Shown piece by piece: positions 26,114-36,348 of a stretch of 64,000 bases of DNA. The notes under the pieces were generated by a model, which did not search any database, had not been told where the DNA came from, and saw only the letters and a program-made list of their open reading frames with translations. The stretch is from Crassaminicella profunda (GTDB lineage: Bacteria > Bacillota > Clostridia > Peptostreptococcales > Thermotaleaceae), in contig NZ_CP082326.1 of NCBI RefSeq assembly GCF_019884785.1, positions 2,163,355-2,227,354 of the forward strand, read 5' to 3'. Position numbers and translations under genes: made by a program. Within the stretch, counting starts at the first letter, position 1, and the number at the start of each line of letters is the position of its first letter.

Positions 26114-27145
26114 TCATATTTTTCCAAACAAATCTGCAATCTTTTCAGGGGAAAGAGTATATGTAGCTGCATTAAGCTTTACAGCTTCTCCTGGCATACC
26201 ATAAACTACAGAAGTTTTCTCATCCTGCACTACAGTGATTGCTCCTTTATCTTTTAGCATTTTTAATTCTTCAGCTCCATCTTTTCCCATTCCTGTAAGA
26301 AGAATTGCCATAGCATTTTTCCCATAATGATTTGCAACAGATTTAAATAAGTATGAAACAGATGGTCTCACTCCATTTTTTTTCTCATCCCTATTTAAAA
26401 ATATTTTTCCATTATGGCGAATCTCCGTGTGAAATCCATCAGGTGCAAAATAAATATGTCCAGGCAATACTACCTCTCCTTGTGAAGCTATATGAATAGG
26501 ATACGTTGTAAATTTAGAAAGCCAGTCAATAAGTCCATTTAAAAATCCTGGAGCTATATGCTGTACAACAAGTATAGGAATTTTAATATTAGATGGCAAT
26601 TTAGAGAATATGGTCTGAAGAACAGACGGCCCCCCTGTAGATACCCCTATAGCTGCAATTTTTATATCTGAAGAAACTTGCTTAAACTTCCTATTACTTG
26701 CTAAATTTAGTTTCCTATTTTTATAATTCCCTTTACGCTTTATCACCTTTACCTCTGACATTAATTTAACCATTTCAACAATATTTCCTGATACTTTATC
26801 AAAATCAGCATGATATATTCCTTCTGGTTTCTGTATAACTGAAACAGCTCCTGCTTCAATAGCCTGAAAAGTCCTATCGATCTCCTTAGAGTTAAACAGT
26901 CCAGTTATAACAATAATCGGTATAGGGTTTGTTTCCATGATTCTTCTCGTTGCCTCAAATCCATCCATTACAGGCATACTGATATCCATCGTTATAATAT
27001 CAGGCTTATTTTTTTCTATAAATTTAATGGCTTCTTCTCCATTATTCGCTACCCCAATTACGTTAATATCTTTATCTGCATTTAGTATATGTTTTATTAA
27101 TTCTTGAATAGTAGGAGAATCATCAACTACAAGTACTTTTATCAT
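26114..27145 (-). CDS. cheB: CheB-type protein-glutamate methylesterase
   Basis: Removes methyl groups from the MCP and so resets sensitivity. The 343-aa protein has an N-terminal receiver with Asp54 (TMDISMPVMDG) and a C-terminal esterase with Ser169 (GVSTGGPS), His196 (VQHIAPGF) and Asp289 (GMGKDGAEEL). All catalytic residues are present. It lies 23 nt after the CheA gene and 49 nt before the REC-PAS-GGDEF gene. It corresponds to WspF in the Pseudomonas Wsp system. Confidence 0.95.
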   Translation of the reverse strand: MIKVLVVDDSPTIQELIKHILNADKDINVIGVANNGEEAIKFIEKNKPDIITMDISMPVMDGFEATRRIMETNPIPIIVITGLFNSKEIDRTFQAIEAGAVSVIQKPEGIYHADFDKVSGNIVEMVKLMSEVKVIKRKGNYKNRKLNLASNRKFKQVSSDIKIAAIGVSTGGPSVLQTIFSKLPSNIKIPILVVQHIAPGFLNGLIDWLSKFTTYPIHIASQGEVVLPGHIYFAPDGFHTEIRHNGKIFLNRDEKKNGVRPSVSYLFKSVANHYGKNAMAILLTGMGKDGAEELKMLKDKGAITVVQDEKTSVVYGMPGEAVKLNAATYTLSPEKIADLFGKI

Positions 27146-27168
27146 TTTTTACACTCCTGCTAACTCTT

Positions 27169-29451
27169 TTATATGAGTCTTTTTACAATTTCCAACAAAT
27201 TATTTTGTTGAAAATCACTTTTTACAATATACGCACTAGCGCCCACATCTATACCTCGCTCCTTATCTTCCCTTGATTCAAGGGAAGTTACAAGAATAAT
27301 AGGTATTTCTGAATTTTCATAATCTTCTCTAATTTTTGCAGTCAACTCAAATCCATTCATCTTAGGCATTTCAACATCTGTTATCACAAGATCAAATTTT
27401 TCAGATTTCAACATTTTCCATCCTTGTAGTCCATCAACAGCAGTTTTCACCGAATATCCTTGTGTCTCTAATATATTTTTCAAAAGTGTTCTTGATGTAA
27501 TTGAATCTTCTACTACAATAATAGATTTATTCTCATTTTTATGGTTTCCTATATCCTTAATGATCTTTAGAGATTGAATACCACTTCTAAGTGATGATTT
27601 GATTAAATCTTGTACATCTAATATAGGTACCACCTGTCCTGAACCTAAGATTGTTGCTCCTGCAATATTTCTAACCTTTTTTAATTGTTTATTAAACCTT
27701 TTTACAAGAACTTCCTGTTCTATAATGATCTCATCTACACTAAGTCCTATCTTATTTTTCATCTCTTTCACAACTAAAATTGAAATTACATCCCTAAAGG
27801 GCTGTTCTATTTTTTCATTTTTCAATTCCAATAAATCTTGAAGTTTAAGAACAGGGATAATGCTTTCATCTAACATTATTGTAGCCCTATTTTCCACTAT
27901 TTTCAATTGATCTTTTTTAATTCTAAGCACCTTTTCAACTTTTCCTGTTGGTATGACAAAATCTTGTTTTGCTACCTTTACAAGAATTCCTCTATTAGTA
28001 GAAATAGTTATAGGTAATACAATCGTAAATACGGTCCCCTTTCCCCTTTCACTTTTTACTGCTATAGTCCCTTCAAGCTTTTGTACTTTTTCATATACAA
28101 TAGGCAATCCTAATCCTCTACCAGATAGATCCGTTATAATATCGCTTGTAGAAAGGCCTGATTTAAAAATAAGCATTTTTGCATTTTCATCATTCATTCG
28201 GTCAACTTGTTCTCGTGTCAAAAGTTTATTTTTAACAACCTTTTCTTTAACTTTGTCAATATCAATGCCTGCTCCATCATCAGAAATTTTAATCTCTACT
28301 TTATCACTACTTACCTGTGTAATCGTTAAGTTGATTGTTCCTTTTAAAGGTTTATTTAGCCTCTTTCTCTCTTTTTGTTCTTCTATCCCATGATCAATAC
28401 AATTTCTAATAATATGCATAAGAGGATCTTTCATTTCTTCTAGAATCCTTCTGTCCACTTCTATTTCTTTTCCATTGCTGATAAATTCAATTTCTTTTCC
28501 CACATGTCTAGATAAATCCCTAACCATCTTAGGAAACATTTCGATTATAGAAGAAAAAGGAAGAAGCATGATGCCTTTTATATTTTCCATAAAAGTATCT
28601 ATCATGGTTTCTGTCATTTTCGCTTCATTTTTAGCAGATTTTAACAATCTATCCATATGATTTTCTAACATTTCCATATTATGAAAATCCTTTTCTTTTC
28701 TCCATAAATCGAATAATTCCTTAATTTCTTTAATCTCCTTAGCCCTCTGAATCGCTGAAAGCTTTGCATAAATCATTTCTTCTCCTTGAAGTAACAAAAC
28801 ATCTAATTTAGCTTTTGAAATTCTAACAATTTCATCCTTACTATCTTCAGTAATTTTTGCCTTATGCATATTTTGTTTTTTTATATCTTCTTTTGATTTA
28901 AGATGTTCTTTAGCTTTTATCTTATTCTCTTTTTCTTCTTGTATATGATTAGGTTCTATATTCTTATGAGGCTTTATATGGGTACTTAAATTTATACTAC
29001 GATCAGCCTGTATATGTACATCATTAGATTTCATGATCTCTTTTTTCTCAAAATTGCCACATTCTATTTTTTTCAATTCGTTCATAATTTCTGAAATATC
29101 TTTAACATGATCTTCATGTAAAGAAAGAATCTCTTCTATATTATCAAGTGCTTTATTAAAAATATCAAACATCTCTACATTGAATCTTAATGTTTTTTTC
29201 TTTGCTTTAGAGAATATAGTTTCTAGTATATGGCATATGGTTTCAATTTCTTTCATACTTACCGCTCTAGCTGCACCTTTTAAGCTATGAAACTCTCTAT
29301 GTATGGTTTCAACAATTGTTTTTTGATCTTCTAAAGTAGGTATTTTTTCCAAATCCATTAATGCCAAAGAAAGGTTTCTTAGGTGCTCATGAGCCTCTAT
29401 CTTGAAAGTGGAACGAAGTTTCTTAAAAAATTCAGCATCATTTGTATTCAT
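27169..29451 (-). CDS. hybrid CheA histidine kinase with C-terminal receiver, WspE-like
   Basis: A 760-aa kinase. The Hpt domain has phospho-site His55 (FHSLKGAAR). A charged linker (about 130-205) replaces the P2 CheY-docking domain. Then come dimerisation, an HATPase domain (HIIRNCIDHGIE, DDGAGID, GRGLGLP), a CheW-like domain (about 480-620) and a receiver with Asp692 (VITDVEMPKMNG). The CheA-REC fusion without P2 is the WspE layout. It lies 17 nt after the MCP gene and 23 nt before cheB. The receiver may act as a phosphate sink or as an intermediate toward the other receivers. Confidence 0.95.
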   Translation of the reverse strand: MNTNDAEFFKKLRSTFKIEAHEHLRNLSLALMDLEKIPTLEDQKTIVETIHREFHSLKGAARAVSMKEIETICHILETIFSKAKKKTLRFNVEMFDIFNKALDNIEEILSLHEDHVKDISEIMNELKKIECGNFEKKEIMKSNDVHIQADRSINLSTHIKPHKNIEPNHIQEEKENKIKAKEHLKSKEDIKKQNMHKAKITEDSKDEIVRISKAKLDVLLLQGEEMIYAKLSAIQRAKEIKEIKELFDLWRKEKDFHNMEMLENHMDRLLKSAKNEAKMTETMIDTFMENIKGIMLLPFSSIIEMFPKMVRDLSRHVGKEIEFISNGKEIEVDRRILEEMKDPLMHIIRNCIDHGIEEQKERKRLNKPLKGTINLTITQVSSDKVEIKISDDGAGIDIDKVKEKVVKNKLLTREQVDRMNDENAKMLIFKSGLSTSDIITDLSGRGLGLPIVYEKVQKLEGTIAVKSERGKGTVFTIVLPITISTNRGILVKVAKQDFVIPTGKVEKVLRIKKDQLKIVENRATIMLDESIIPVLKLQDLLELKNEKIEQPFRDVISILVVKEMKNKIGLSVDEIIIEQEVLVKRFNKQLKKVRNIAGATILGSGQVVPILDVQDLIKSSLRSGIQSLKIIKDIGNHKNENKSIIVVEDSITSRTLLKNILETQGYSVKTAVDGLQGWKMLKSEKFDLVITDVEMPKMNGFELTAKIREDYENSEIPIILVTSLESREDKERGIDVGASAYIVKSDFQQNNLLEIVKRLI

Positions 29452-29468
29452 TCCGATCCTCTCTTTCC

Positions 29469-31511
29469 TTAAACCTTATATTTTTCAGTTAACTGTTTCA
29501 TCCTATATCCCATTTCTTGAAGATTATTTGTTGCCTCTTCTAGTTGCTTCATGCTATTCACATTTTGAATACTGGCTTCATTGATTCCTTCCATGGCTAT
29601 TGCTACCTGGTCCATTCCAACTAACTGTTGCTGACTAGATGCTTCTATTTGAATAGCTGCCTGTGCAGATATATTTATGTTTCCCGTAAGCTTTCGTATA
29701 GAATCACCTGCTTCTGATGCTTGTTGGATGCCTGCATCAACAAATTTTATCCCTTTTTCCGTTGTCATTACAGCTGTATTGGCTGCCCTTTGTATCTCTT
29801 TTAATATATTTCTTACTTGCTTTGTTCCTTGTTTTGATTGTTCTGCTAAATTTCTAATTTCCTGAGCAACGATTGAAAAACCCTTCCCCTGTTCCCCTGC
29901 CTTAGCTGCTTCTATGGAAGCATTTACTGCAAGAATATTAGATTGCTCAGAAATAGCATCAACACTTTCTATCAATTCACTAATATTCTGGCTTTGCTCA
30001 CTTAGAGCGATTATACTTTCTGCAATTGCCTGCATCTGACTATTAATGGCCTTCATTCCTTCTAAAGTATCTTCTGTTGCTTTATTTCCGATCTTTGATA
30101 TTTCAAGAGACTCTTTTGCACTATTTGAAACATTTTTTGTCTTCTCACTTGATACATGGACTGTTTGTTTAACTTCCTCTACAGTTGCTGTGGTTTCACT
30201 CACTGCTGAAGAAGTTTCAGCCGCTCCTGATGTAACTTGGGTAAGGGAAACTGTAATTTCACTCACAGAAGATGCAAGTACATTTGCTACATTGATAATT
30301 TCTTTTGTTTGTTCTCTAAGAGAATCCAGCATCTTGCTAATGGCTTGTGTTAAAACACCTATTTCATCTGATCGTTTTTCTTGTGGTATTTCAACAGTTA
30401 AATCCCCTTGAGATATATCAAGGGCAACCTTTGTCATTTTAATCAATGGTTTTGCAATACTTGAAGCTATAAAAACAGAAAAAATGATGATTACTATTAT
30501 AGAAAGAATCAATACCAGAATCATTAAGTTTTGCAATTTATGTACTAAATGAAATGCCTCATCTTCATCTATTTTAACAAGTATGGCCCACTTTAAATTA
30601 TCAATATTTAATGGGGTATAAGCAACAATAGATTCAATATTATGATAATCAAAGTAAGTGTCCACGTCTGTCTCCCCAGCCATTACTGCATCTGTTCCCT
30701 TTGTTCTTATTTCTTTTAAAAGAATAGCAGATTTTCTCTCCTTTATTCTTTCATCTTCTTCCTCACTTAAAAACCTAGTATTGCTTCTTAATTTATAATC
30801 TGGTCCAATTAAAACGACCTCTCCACTTTTGCCTAGGTTTAAAGATTCCCATTTATTATTATTAGATATAATTTCATCTATTTTATCTGTTCCCATTTTA
30901 AAAATAAGCACGCCAATTTTTTTATCATCTTTAAAAATAGGGGACGCTATCCCTACTATAGGTTTGTTATTAGAAGGACCATAAAACTCATAATCCGTCA
31001 TGATTGTAAAATCTTTATCATTACTATTTTTTGCAGCTTCAAAAGCCTTTGCAACGCTTGTATTTTTATAAGGTCCCGTTAAGAGGTTTGTCCCATAATC
31101 TTCTTCTTTCAATGCAGAATATAGAACTTTACCACTTTCATCATCTACAAGTAATAAATCTCCATAGGATAGTTTCTGGATAAAATTTAAAAATGTAAGA
31201 TTATACTTTTCATATATACTATTCTCATCAGTATCATCAACTCCCACTTGATTAAATTTCATCATAGCCTCTATAGTCATTGGTTCCTGTGCCATGTATG
31301 AAATTCTTTTTTGCATGGTTTTAAAATAATCTTCTATTTCTTGTTTCTTTGTATCTCTTATAAAGGTCAATTGATCCGTAGCATCATTTTGTAAAGACTC
31401 CTTTGAATGATAATAACTAATCCCGCCTATAATCATTCCAGGTATAATAGAGAGTATTAAAAAATATAGAATCAATTTTCCTTTTAAACTCTTCATAATA
31501 TTTGTTTTCAT
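29469..31511 (-). CDS. methyl-accepting chemotaxis protein (double-Cache type)
   Basis: A 680-aa transmembrane receptor. TM1 is at about residues 12-32, the extracytoplasmic sensor of ~290 residues resembles dCache, TM2 is at about 328-350, and a HAMP domain follows. The cytoplasmic coiled coil contains the conserved tip [19 protein letters not shown] with flanking methylation helices. No C-terminal pentapeptide tether for CheR is visible. It is the third gene of the operon, 23 nt after cheW, and should feed the CheA-REC kinase. dCache domains often bind amino acids or other small ligands; surface or mechanical input, as for WspA, cannot be judged from sequence. Confidence 0.93.
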   Translation of the reverse strand: MKTNIMKSLKGKLILYFLILSIIPGMIIGGISYYHSKESLQNDATDQLTFIRDTKKQEIEDYFKTMQKRISYMAQEPMTIEAMMKFNQVGVDDTDENSIYEKYNLTFLNFIQKLSYGDLLLVDDESGKVLYSALKEEDYGTNLLTGPYKNTSVAKAFEAAKNSNDKDFTIMTDYEFYGPSNNKPIVGIASPIFKDDKKIGVLIFKMGTDKIDEIISNNNKWESLNLGKSGEVVLIGPDYKLRSNTRFLSEEEDERIKERKSAILLKEIRTKGTDAVMAGETDVDTYFDYHNIESIVAYTPLNIDNLKWAILVKIDEDEAFHLVHKLQNLMILVLILSIIVIIIFSVFIASSIAKPLIKMTKVALDISQGDLTVEIPQEKRSDEIGVLTQAISKMLDSLREQTKEIINVANVLASSVSEITVSLTQVTSGAAETSSAVSETTATVEEVKQTVHVSSEKTKNVSNSAKESLEISKIGNKATEDTLEGMKAINSQMQAIAESIIALSEQSQNISELIESVDAISEQSNILAVNASIEAAKAGEQGKGFSIVAQEIRNLAEQSKQGTKQVRNILKEIQRAANTAVMTTEKGIKFVDAGIQQASEAGDSIRKLTGNINISAQAAIQIEASSQQQLVGMDQVAIAMEGINEASIQNVNSMKQLEEATNNLQEMGYRMKQLTEKYKV

Positions 31512-31534
31512 CCTATGATCCCTCCTTCAAATCC

Positions 31535-32023
31535 TTAAACGATTTCTTCGTTAATAATAATTTTTTTATCCATCATAATATTTTTTATATCTAAAATAAT
31601 GCTCCGGGTCTTTGTCATTCCTTTAAAATAGTCTTTATTGAAATTCGTTATAGTCAAAATATTTTTTTGTATTTCCGATACAAAAATTTCTCTACATCCT
31701 ACAATACTGTCTACCGCTATCCCCACCTCTATTTCATTGACCTTCATAACAATTACTTTTTTTACACTATCTGCATCTATTTTTTTCATGGTAAAGCCTA
31801 AAAAATTTCTCATATCTATAACCGAAATTATTTTCCCCCTGAAATTCATTATACCTATTATAAAGGAAGGTGTACAGGGAAGCATAGTAACACAATTCAC
31901 TGAATATACCTCATTTGCGTATAGAACTTCAGCTGCATATTTTTCCTTACCTTCTTCATTCTTTAGTAAAAACTCTAGGATTTCAATCTTTTCAACTTCT
32001 TCTACCCTATCACATCTCTCCAT
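31535..32023 (-). CDS. cheW: CheW-like adaptor
   Basis: A 162-aa scaffold that couples the receptor to the CheA kinase. The CheW fold is recognisable from PCTPSFIIGIMNFRGKIISV and VGIAVDSIVGCREI. The ATG is separated from the cheR stop by a single base (TGA-T-ATG) and its ribosome site AAGGGAG lies inside cheR, indicating translational coupling. Only one CheW-like gene is present; Pseudomonas Wsp has two (WspB and WspD). Confidence 0.92.
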   Translation of the reverse strand: MERCDRVEEVEKIEILEFLLKNEEGKEKYAAEVLYANEVYSVNCVTMLPCTPSFIIGIMNFRGKIISVIDMRNFLGFTMKKIDADSVKKVIVMKVNEIEVGIAVDSIVGCREIFVSEIQKNILTITNFNKDYFKGMTKTRSIILDIKNIMMDKKIIINEEIV

Positions 32024-32024
32024 A

Positions 32025-33443
32025 TCAATCTCCCTTACTGTATAAACTTTGAATAAGTTCTTTTAATACTCCTGCTGACATTTCTTCTGAATGAGGAATG
32101 ATTTCTTCCTCATTAAAATGATTTAATAATATACATGCATTATCAAAATTTTTAAATGCTTCTTTGTATTTTTCTTTTTTTAAATACAAATTTCCTAAAT
32201 CAAAATAAGCCATGATAAAATCCGAATCTAAATATATAGCTTTTTTTAAGGAACCAATGGCTTCATCCATATTTCCTTGCTCTTGTTGAATACTTGCAAG
32301 AAGATAATAATATAAAGGATTGATTTTATCTATGGCAATAGCCTTTTTGCACCATTGTATAGCTTCTTCTAATTTCCCTTCATTGGCAAATGAACGAGAT
32401 AATTTTTCAAAATCTCCTACATCTACTTTTTTTTCTTGTAATCCTTCTTTTTTACTACTTCTATCTTCTATTGGTGTTATGAGACTTTCTATACTCATAT
32501 TCTTATATTCATTTTTAGGATATATTTTTACTTCATTTTGAATAAATAATTCCTTTTGTATAATATTCTCACTAAATGATTCCATAAAATTATTTTGTTT
32601 CATATTTTTATTGTATAAAAACATACCATTTACATTTATAGGTGTAAAGAACGTTCCATTAAGAAATAAACTCTCACTAGGTGCTACCACAAACCATCCT
32701 CCATTGACAATCATGTTGTAAAAACGATTAATGATTTGACTCACATGATATTTACTAAAATACATTAAAACATTTCTACAAAATATGATATCTATATGAT
32801 TCATAATCATATGATCCAGTACATACATGGGGTCAGCTAAATTCAAATGATGAAATGTTACAAGTTCCATAATTTCGTCATCAAGTTTATAGCACATATC
32901 ATTGATTTTCTTAAAATATTTGTTTTTAATATTTAAATCTACTCCCCTAAAAGACCACTCCCTATAGATTCCTTTTCTTGCTTTACTTAAAGAGGAATGA
33001 TTAATATCCGTAGCAATAATTTTAATATCCCAATCTTTGTAATCAGGAATCAATTCTTTTATTAAAATGGCTACAGAATAGGCTTCTTCACCAGAAGAAC
33101 AGCCAGCACTCCAAATTTTCAATTTTTTGTCCGTGCATTTTTTAGCATGAATCATATCAGGTAGTATTTTCTGTCTTAGTATTTCAAACAATTTTTTATC
33201 TCTAAAAAAATAAGTCTCTCCAATAGTCAAACACGCTGTTAGCTGCTTTATATCCTCTTGAGACAATTTATTTAGAAGGATTAGATCTATATATTCTTCA
33301 AAATCAATATTTTTTTGTTTTGCTGCATTAATAACCCCTCTGATAAGATCATTAAATCTTTTTTCAGAAAAATATAAACCAAACCTTGTTTGTACAAAGC
33401 TACTTATCTTCTCAAAAACATCCTGCGAAATATTATAAGTCAT
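32025..33443 (-). CDS. cheR: CheR methyltransferase with C-terminal TPR repeats, WspC-like
   Basis: Methylates glutamates of the MCP using S-adenosylmethionine. The 472-aa protein has the CheR N-domain (1-70), the SAM-dependent catalytic domain (about 75-275; TIGETYFFRD, WSAGCSSGEEAYSVAI, FCRNVLMYF) and TPR-like repeats (about 345-450). The TPR extension is the WspC layout and may replace the receptor tether. The ATG at 33443 follows AAAGGGG. It is the first gene of the operon; upstream a TATAAT box (about 33508-33513, minus strand) has only a weak -35. Confidence 0.93.
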   Translation of the reverse strand: MTYNISQDVFEKISSFVQTRFGLYFSEKRFNDLIRGVINAAKQKNIDFEEYIDLILLNKLSQEDIKQLTACLTIGETYFFRDKKLFEILRQKILPDMIHAKKCTDKKLKIWSAGCSSGEEAYSVAILIKELIPDYKDWDIKIIATDINHSSLSKARKGIYREWSFRGVDLNIKNKYFKKINDMCYKLDDEIMELVTFHHLNLADPMYVLDHMIMNHIDIIFCRNVLMYFSKYHVSQIINRFYNMIVNGGWFVVAPSESLFLNGTFFTPINVNGMFLYNKNMKQNNFMESFSENIIQKELFIQNEVKIYPKNEYKNMSIESLITPIEDRSSKKEGLQEKKVDVGDFEKLSRSFANEGKLEEAIQWCKKAIAIDKINPLYYYLLASIQQEQGNMDEAIGSLKKAIYLDSDFIMAYFDLGNLYLKKEKYKEAFKNFDNACILLNHFNEEEIIPHSEEMSAGVLKELIQSLYSKGD

Positions 33444-33615
33444 TTTTTGCCCCTTTACTTAAACTTTAAAACTTTAAACTAATTGATAAATAATTATTCT
33501 TTTATTATATCTCATATTAAATGACACTTAAATATATTTTTTAGCTCTCAACAGATAATAGGAAAAGTGACTCAAAACAAAAGAAACATCTTATTATAAC
33601 TTTATGTCTACATAG

Positions 33616-33652
33616 AAAAAAGTTATGCTTAAATTTAAGCACAACTCTTTTT
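33616..33652 (-). terminator. terminator of the alpha-glucoside operon
   Basis: A stem of about 12 bp (GTTATGCTTAAA / TTTAAGCACAAC, one mismatch) is followed on the minus strand by a T-run. It lies about 56 nt past the glucosidase stop and belongs to the recurring GTTATGCTTA hairpin family. Confidence 0.75.
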
Positions 33653-33707
33653 CTATTCATATTAATAGGCACGTAAAATCCTTTATTATTAACATGGTTA
33701 TATACTA

Positions 33708-35372
33708 TTACATGACTCTGTAAATTCTTGCCTCATATGGTTTTAATACCATTGTTTTTATATCATCGTATTCCTTAACATCATAATTATTTAATAGGAG
33801 TCCATCATATTTTAGCTCTATATCTTCATATTCATATATAGCTTTTGAATCTGTTAAATTGCAAATTACAATAACTTTTTCATGCTCTAATGTACGTGTA
33901 TATGCAAAAATTTGCTCATTATTTTCTAAAATCAAATCATATTTACCATATATTAAAACATCCTGTTGTTTTTTTATAGCAATCATTTTTTTATAGAAAT
34001 TAAGGACAGAGTCTATGTCTTTTTCCTGTCTTTCTACATTAATTTCTCTATAGTTTGGATTCACTCCAATCCAAGGTATTCCAGTTGTAAATCCTGCATT
34101 TGATGATTCATCCCACTGCATAGGCGTACGAGCATTATCTCTAGATGATGCCCATATCATATCCATTATATCTTCATGAGACATACATTTATCTTTGTTT
34201 ATGGCATATATATTTTTAGTTTTTACATCATTATATTCTTTGATTGTATTAAATTTAACATTTGTCATACCAATCTCTTGCCCTTGATATATAAATGGAG
34301 TTCCCTGCATCATAAAATACATGACAGCTAATGCTGTGGCACTCTCACGCCAATAATCTGTATCATTTCCCCAGGTAGAAACCATCCGTGGTATATCATG
34401 ATTTTCAATGTATAATGCATTCCATCCTTTTCCTTCTAATCCCTTTTGCCATTTTGACAATACCTTTTTTATATTTATAATGTCTAATTTATTATTTGTT
34501 GTAGTATCCCATAAATCTAAGTGTTCAAATTGAAACACCATGTTAAATTTTCCTTCTTCTTCACTAACCCAAAGGGATGCATCTTCAATATTAACACCAT
34601 TTGCTTCTCCAACAGTCATAATATCATACTTAGCAAAAGTATTTTCTTTTAGCTCTTCAAGATATTTATGAATACCCTCTACATTCATATGCTTATTAAA
34701 GGAATCTACATATCTTAATCCTTCTGGATTAGGCATATCCTTTAATCCATCTTCTTTTTTTATATGACTAATGGCGTCCACTCTAAAACCATCAATTCCT
34801 TTATCTAACCACCAATTAATCATATTATAAATGGCTTGGCGCATATGCTCATTCTCCCAATTTAGATCTGGTTGTTTTCTAGAAAACAAGTGTAGATAAT
34901 ATTGGTGGCTATTTTTATCATGTTCCCAAGCAGAACCACCAAAAATACTTTCCCAGTTGTTTGGTTCTTTTCCATCTTTACCATCCCGCCATATATACCA
35001 ATCACGTTTTGAATGATCTTTTGAAGAACGTGCCTCAATAAACCATGGATGTTCGTCACTTGTGTGATTTATAACTAAATCTATAATAAGTTTCATGCCC
35101 CGATTGTGAACTTCTTTTAGAAGCTGATTAAAATCACCCATTGCACCAAAATCATCCATAATGTCTTGATAATCACTAATATCATAGCCATTATCATCAT
35201 TAGGTGATTTGTACATTGGACAAATCCAGATTACATCAATTCCTAAATCTTTTATATAATCCAATTTAGAAATGATCCCCTGTAAATCACCTATTCCATC
35301 ACCATTTGAGTCCATAAAACTTCTAGGGTATATTTGGTAGGCAACAGCTTCCTTCCACCACACTTTCTTCAT
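33708..35372 (-). CDS. GH13 alpha-glucosidase (oligo-1,6-glucosidase/MalL type)
   Basis: Hydrolyses short alpha-glucosides in the cytoplasm. The 554-aa protein carries the GH13 regions with catalytic Asp199 (GFRVDAI), Glu256 (VGEANG) and Asp326 (ENHDIPR), plus the early signatures YQIYPRSFMDSNGDGIGDL and DLVINHTSDEH. No signal peptide is present. Trehalose-6-phosphate hydrolase (TreC) is a close relative and cannot be excluded; the PTS partner looks alpha-glucoside/maltose-like rather than trehalose-like. It is the last gene of the PTS operon, 25 nt after the ROK kinase. Confidence 0.88.
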   Translation of the reverse strand: MKKVWWKEAVAYQIYPRSFMDSNGDGIGDLQGIISKLDYIKDLGIDVIWICPMYKSPNDDNGYDISDYQDIMDDFGAMGDFNQLLKEVHNRGMKLIIDLVINHTSDEHPWFIEARSSKDHSKRDWYIWRDGKDGKEPNNWESIFGGSAWEHDKNSHQYYLHLFSRKQPDLNWENEHMRQAIYNMINWWLDKGIDGFRVDAISHIKKEDGLKDMPNPEGLRYVDSFNKHMNVEGIHKYLEELKENTFAKYDIMTVGEANGVNIEDASLWVSEEEGKFNMVFQFEHLDLWDTTTNNKLDIINIKKVLSKWQKGLEGKGWNALYIENHDIPRMVSTWGNDTDYWRESATALAVMYFMMQGTPFIYQGQEIGMTNVKFNTIKEYNDVKTKNIYAINKDKCMSHEDIMDMIWASSRDNARTPMQWDESSNAGFTTGIPWIGVNPNYREINVERQEKDIDSVLNFYKKMIAIKKQQDVLIYGKYDLILENNEQIFAYTRTLEHEKVIVICNLTDSKAIYEYEDIELKYDGLLLNNYDVKEYDDIKTMVLKPYEARIYRVM

Positions 35373-35397
35373 CTAATATCTTTCCTTTCCTAATCAC

Positions 35398-36348
35398 TTA
35401 TTTGCTTTCCATTATAGCAAGGGCAACAGCCCCCTTAACTCCTGCATCCGTTCCTAAAGCTGCTGGTACTATTTTCGTACTTTCCCACATGGCTTTAAAA
35501 CATCTTGTCTTTACTACTTCCTTTACTTTTTCAAATACCATGTTTCCTCCCTTAGAAACACCTCCTCCGATGATTACCATTTCTGGGTCAAAGGAGGTAA
35601 TCATATTCGCAACACATATTCCAAGATAATTTAAAGCTTTATTAAGTACATCCCTTGCTACATGATCTCCTTTTTCTACTTCCTTAAATACTTCATAGGC
35701 TGTTATTTTATCATAGTTAGATAATGAAGTGCTTAAACCTTTTTTTACTTGTTCTGTTGCTGTCTTTGCTATGGCAGTACCTGAAGCCAGAGCTTCTGCA
35801 CATCCATAATTACCACAATTACAGCGTGGACCTTTTTCTTCTAAAGTCATATGGCCTATTTCTAAAGCATTACAAGTGTTTCCTCTGTATATTTTTCCAT
35901 TTAATACAGCACCTCCACCTATGCCTGTAGACACAGTTATAAATATCATATTATTTGTTTCTTTTCCTGCTCCAAAGGCATATTCTCCTATAGCTGCTAC
36001 ATTCCCATCATTATCTAAATAAGTAGGAATATGAAATTGATCTACCAATGGACTTACAATATTAAAATTTTTAAAGGGAAGATTCGGAGTAGTTATAATT
36101 TTTCCTTTTTTGGCATCTAATGGTCCTGGAGAACCTATCCCTATAGATACAATTCTTTCTTTGTCTACATTAGATTCTTTTATTACTTTTTCTACAACTT
36201 TTATGATTCTTTCTAATACTGCTTTTTCTCCTTCTTCTGCTTTTGTAGGAAGGGTATATTGTGAAATTACATCTCCCTTAAAATTTGCAACAGCCCCACT
36301 TATCTTCGTCCCACCTAAATCAATACCTATAACATATTTATCCTCCAC
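35398..36348 (-). CDS. ROK-family glucokinase
   Basis: Phosphorylates the free glucose that the downstream glucosidase releases. The 316-aa protein has the ATP loop GIDLGGTKISGAV (residues 9-21), the ROK sugar-binding segment EIGHMTLEEKGPRCNCGNYGC in which the HxCxCGxxGC zinc-type cysteines can be traced, and GGGVSKGG. The GTG start at 36348 shares a base with the stop of the upstream gene and follows GGAGGG, so translation is coupled. The organisation supports a sugar kinase for the non-PTS half of a disaccharide. Confidence 0.9.
   Translation of the reverse strand: MEDKYVIGIDLGGTKISGAVANFKGDVISQYTLPTKAEEGEKAVLERIIKVVEKVIKESNVDKERIVSIGIGSPGPLDAKKGKIITTPNLPFKNFNIVSPLVDQFHIPTYLDNDGNVAAIGEYAFGAGKETNNMIFITVSTGIGGGAVLNGKIYRGNTCNALEIGHMTLEEKGPRCNCGNYGCAEALASGTAIAKTATEQVKKGLSTSLSNYDKITAYEVFKEVEKGDHVARDVLNKALNYLGICVANMITSFDPEMVIIGGGVSKGGNMVFEKVKEVVKTRCFKAMWESTKIVPAALGTDAGVKGAVALAIMESK

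Noticed and set aside
27953-28393. 146-aa plus-strand frame inside the CheA gene
   Set aside because: Antisense shadow of a well-supported gene, full of Ser/Phe as usual for reversed Glu/Lys codons.
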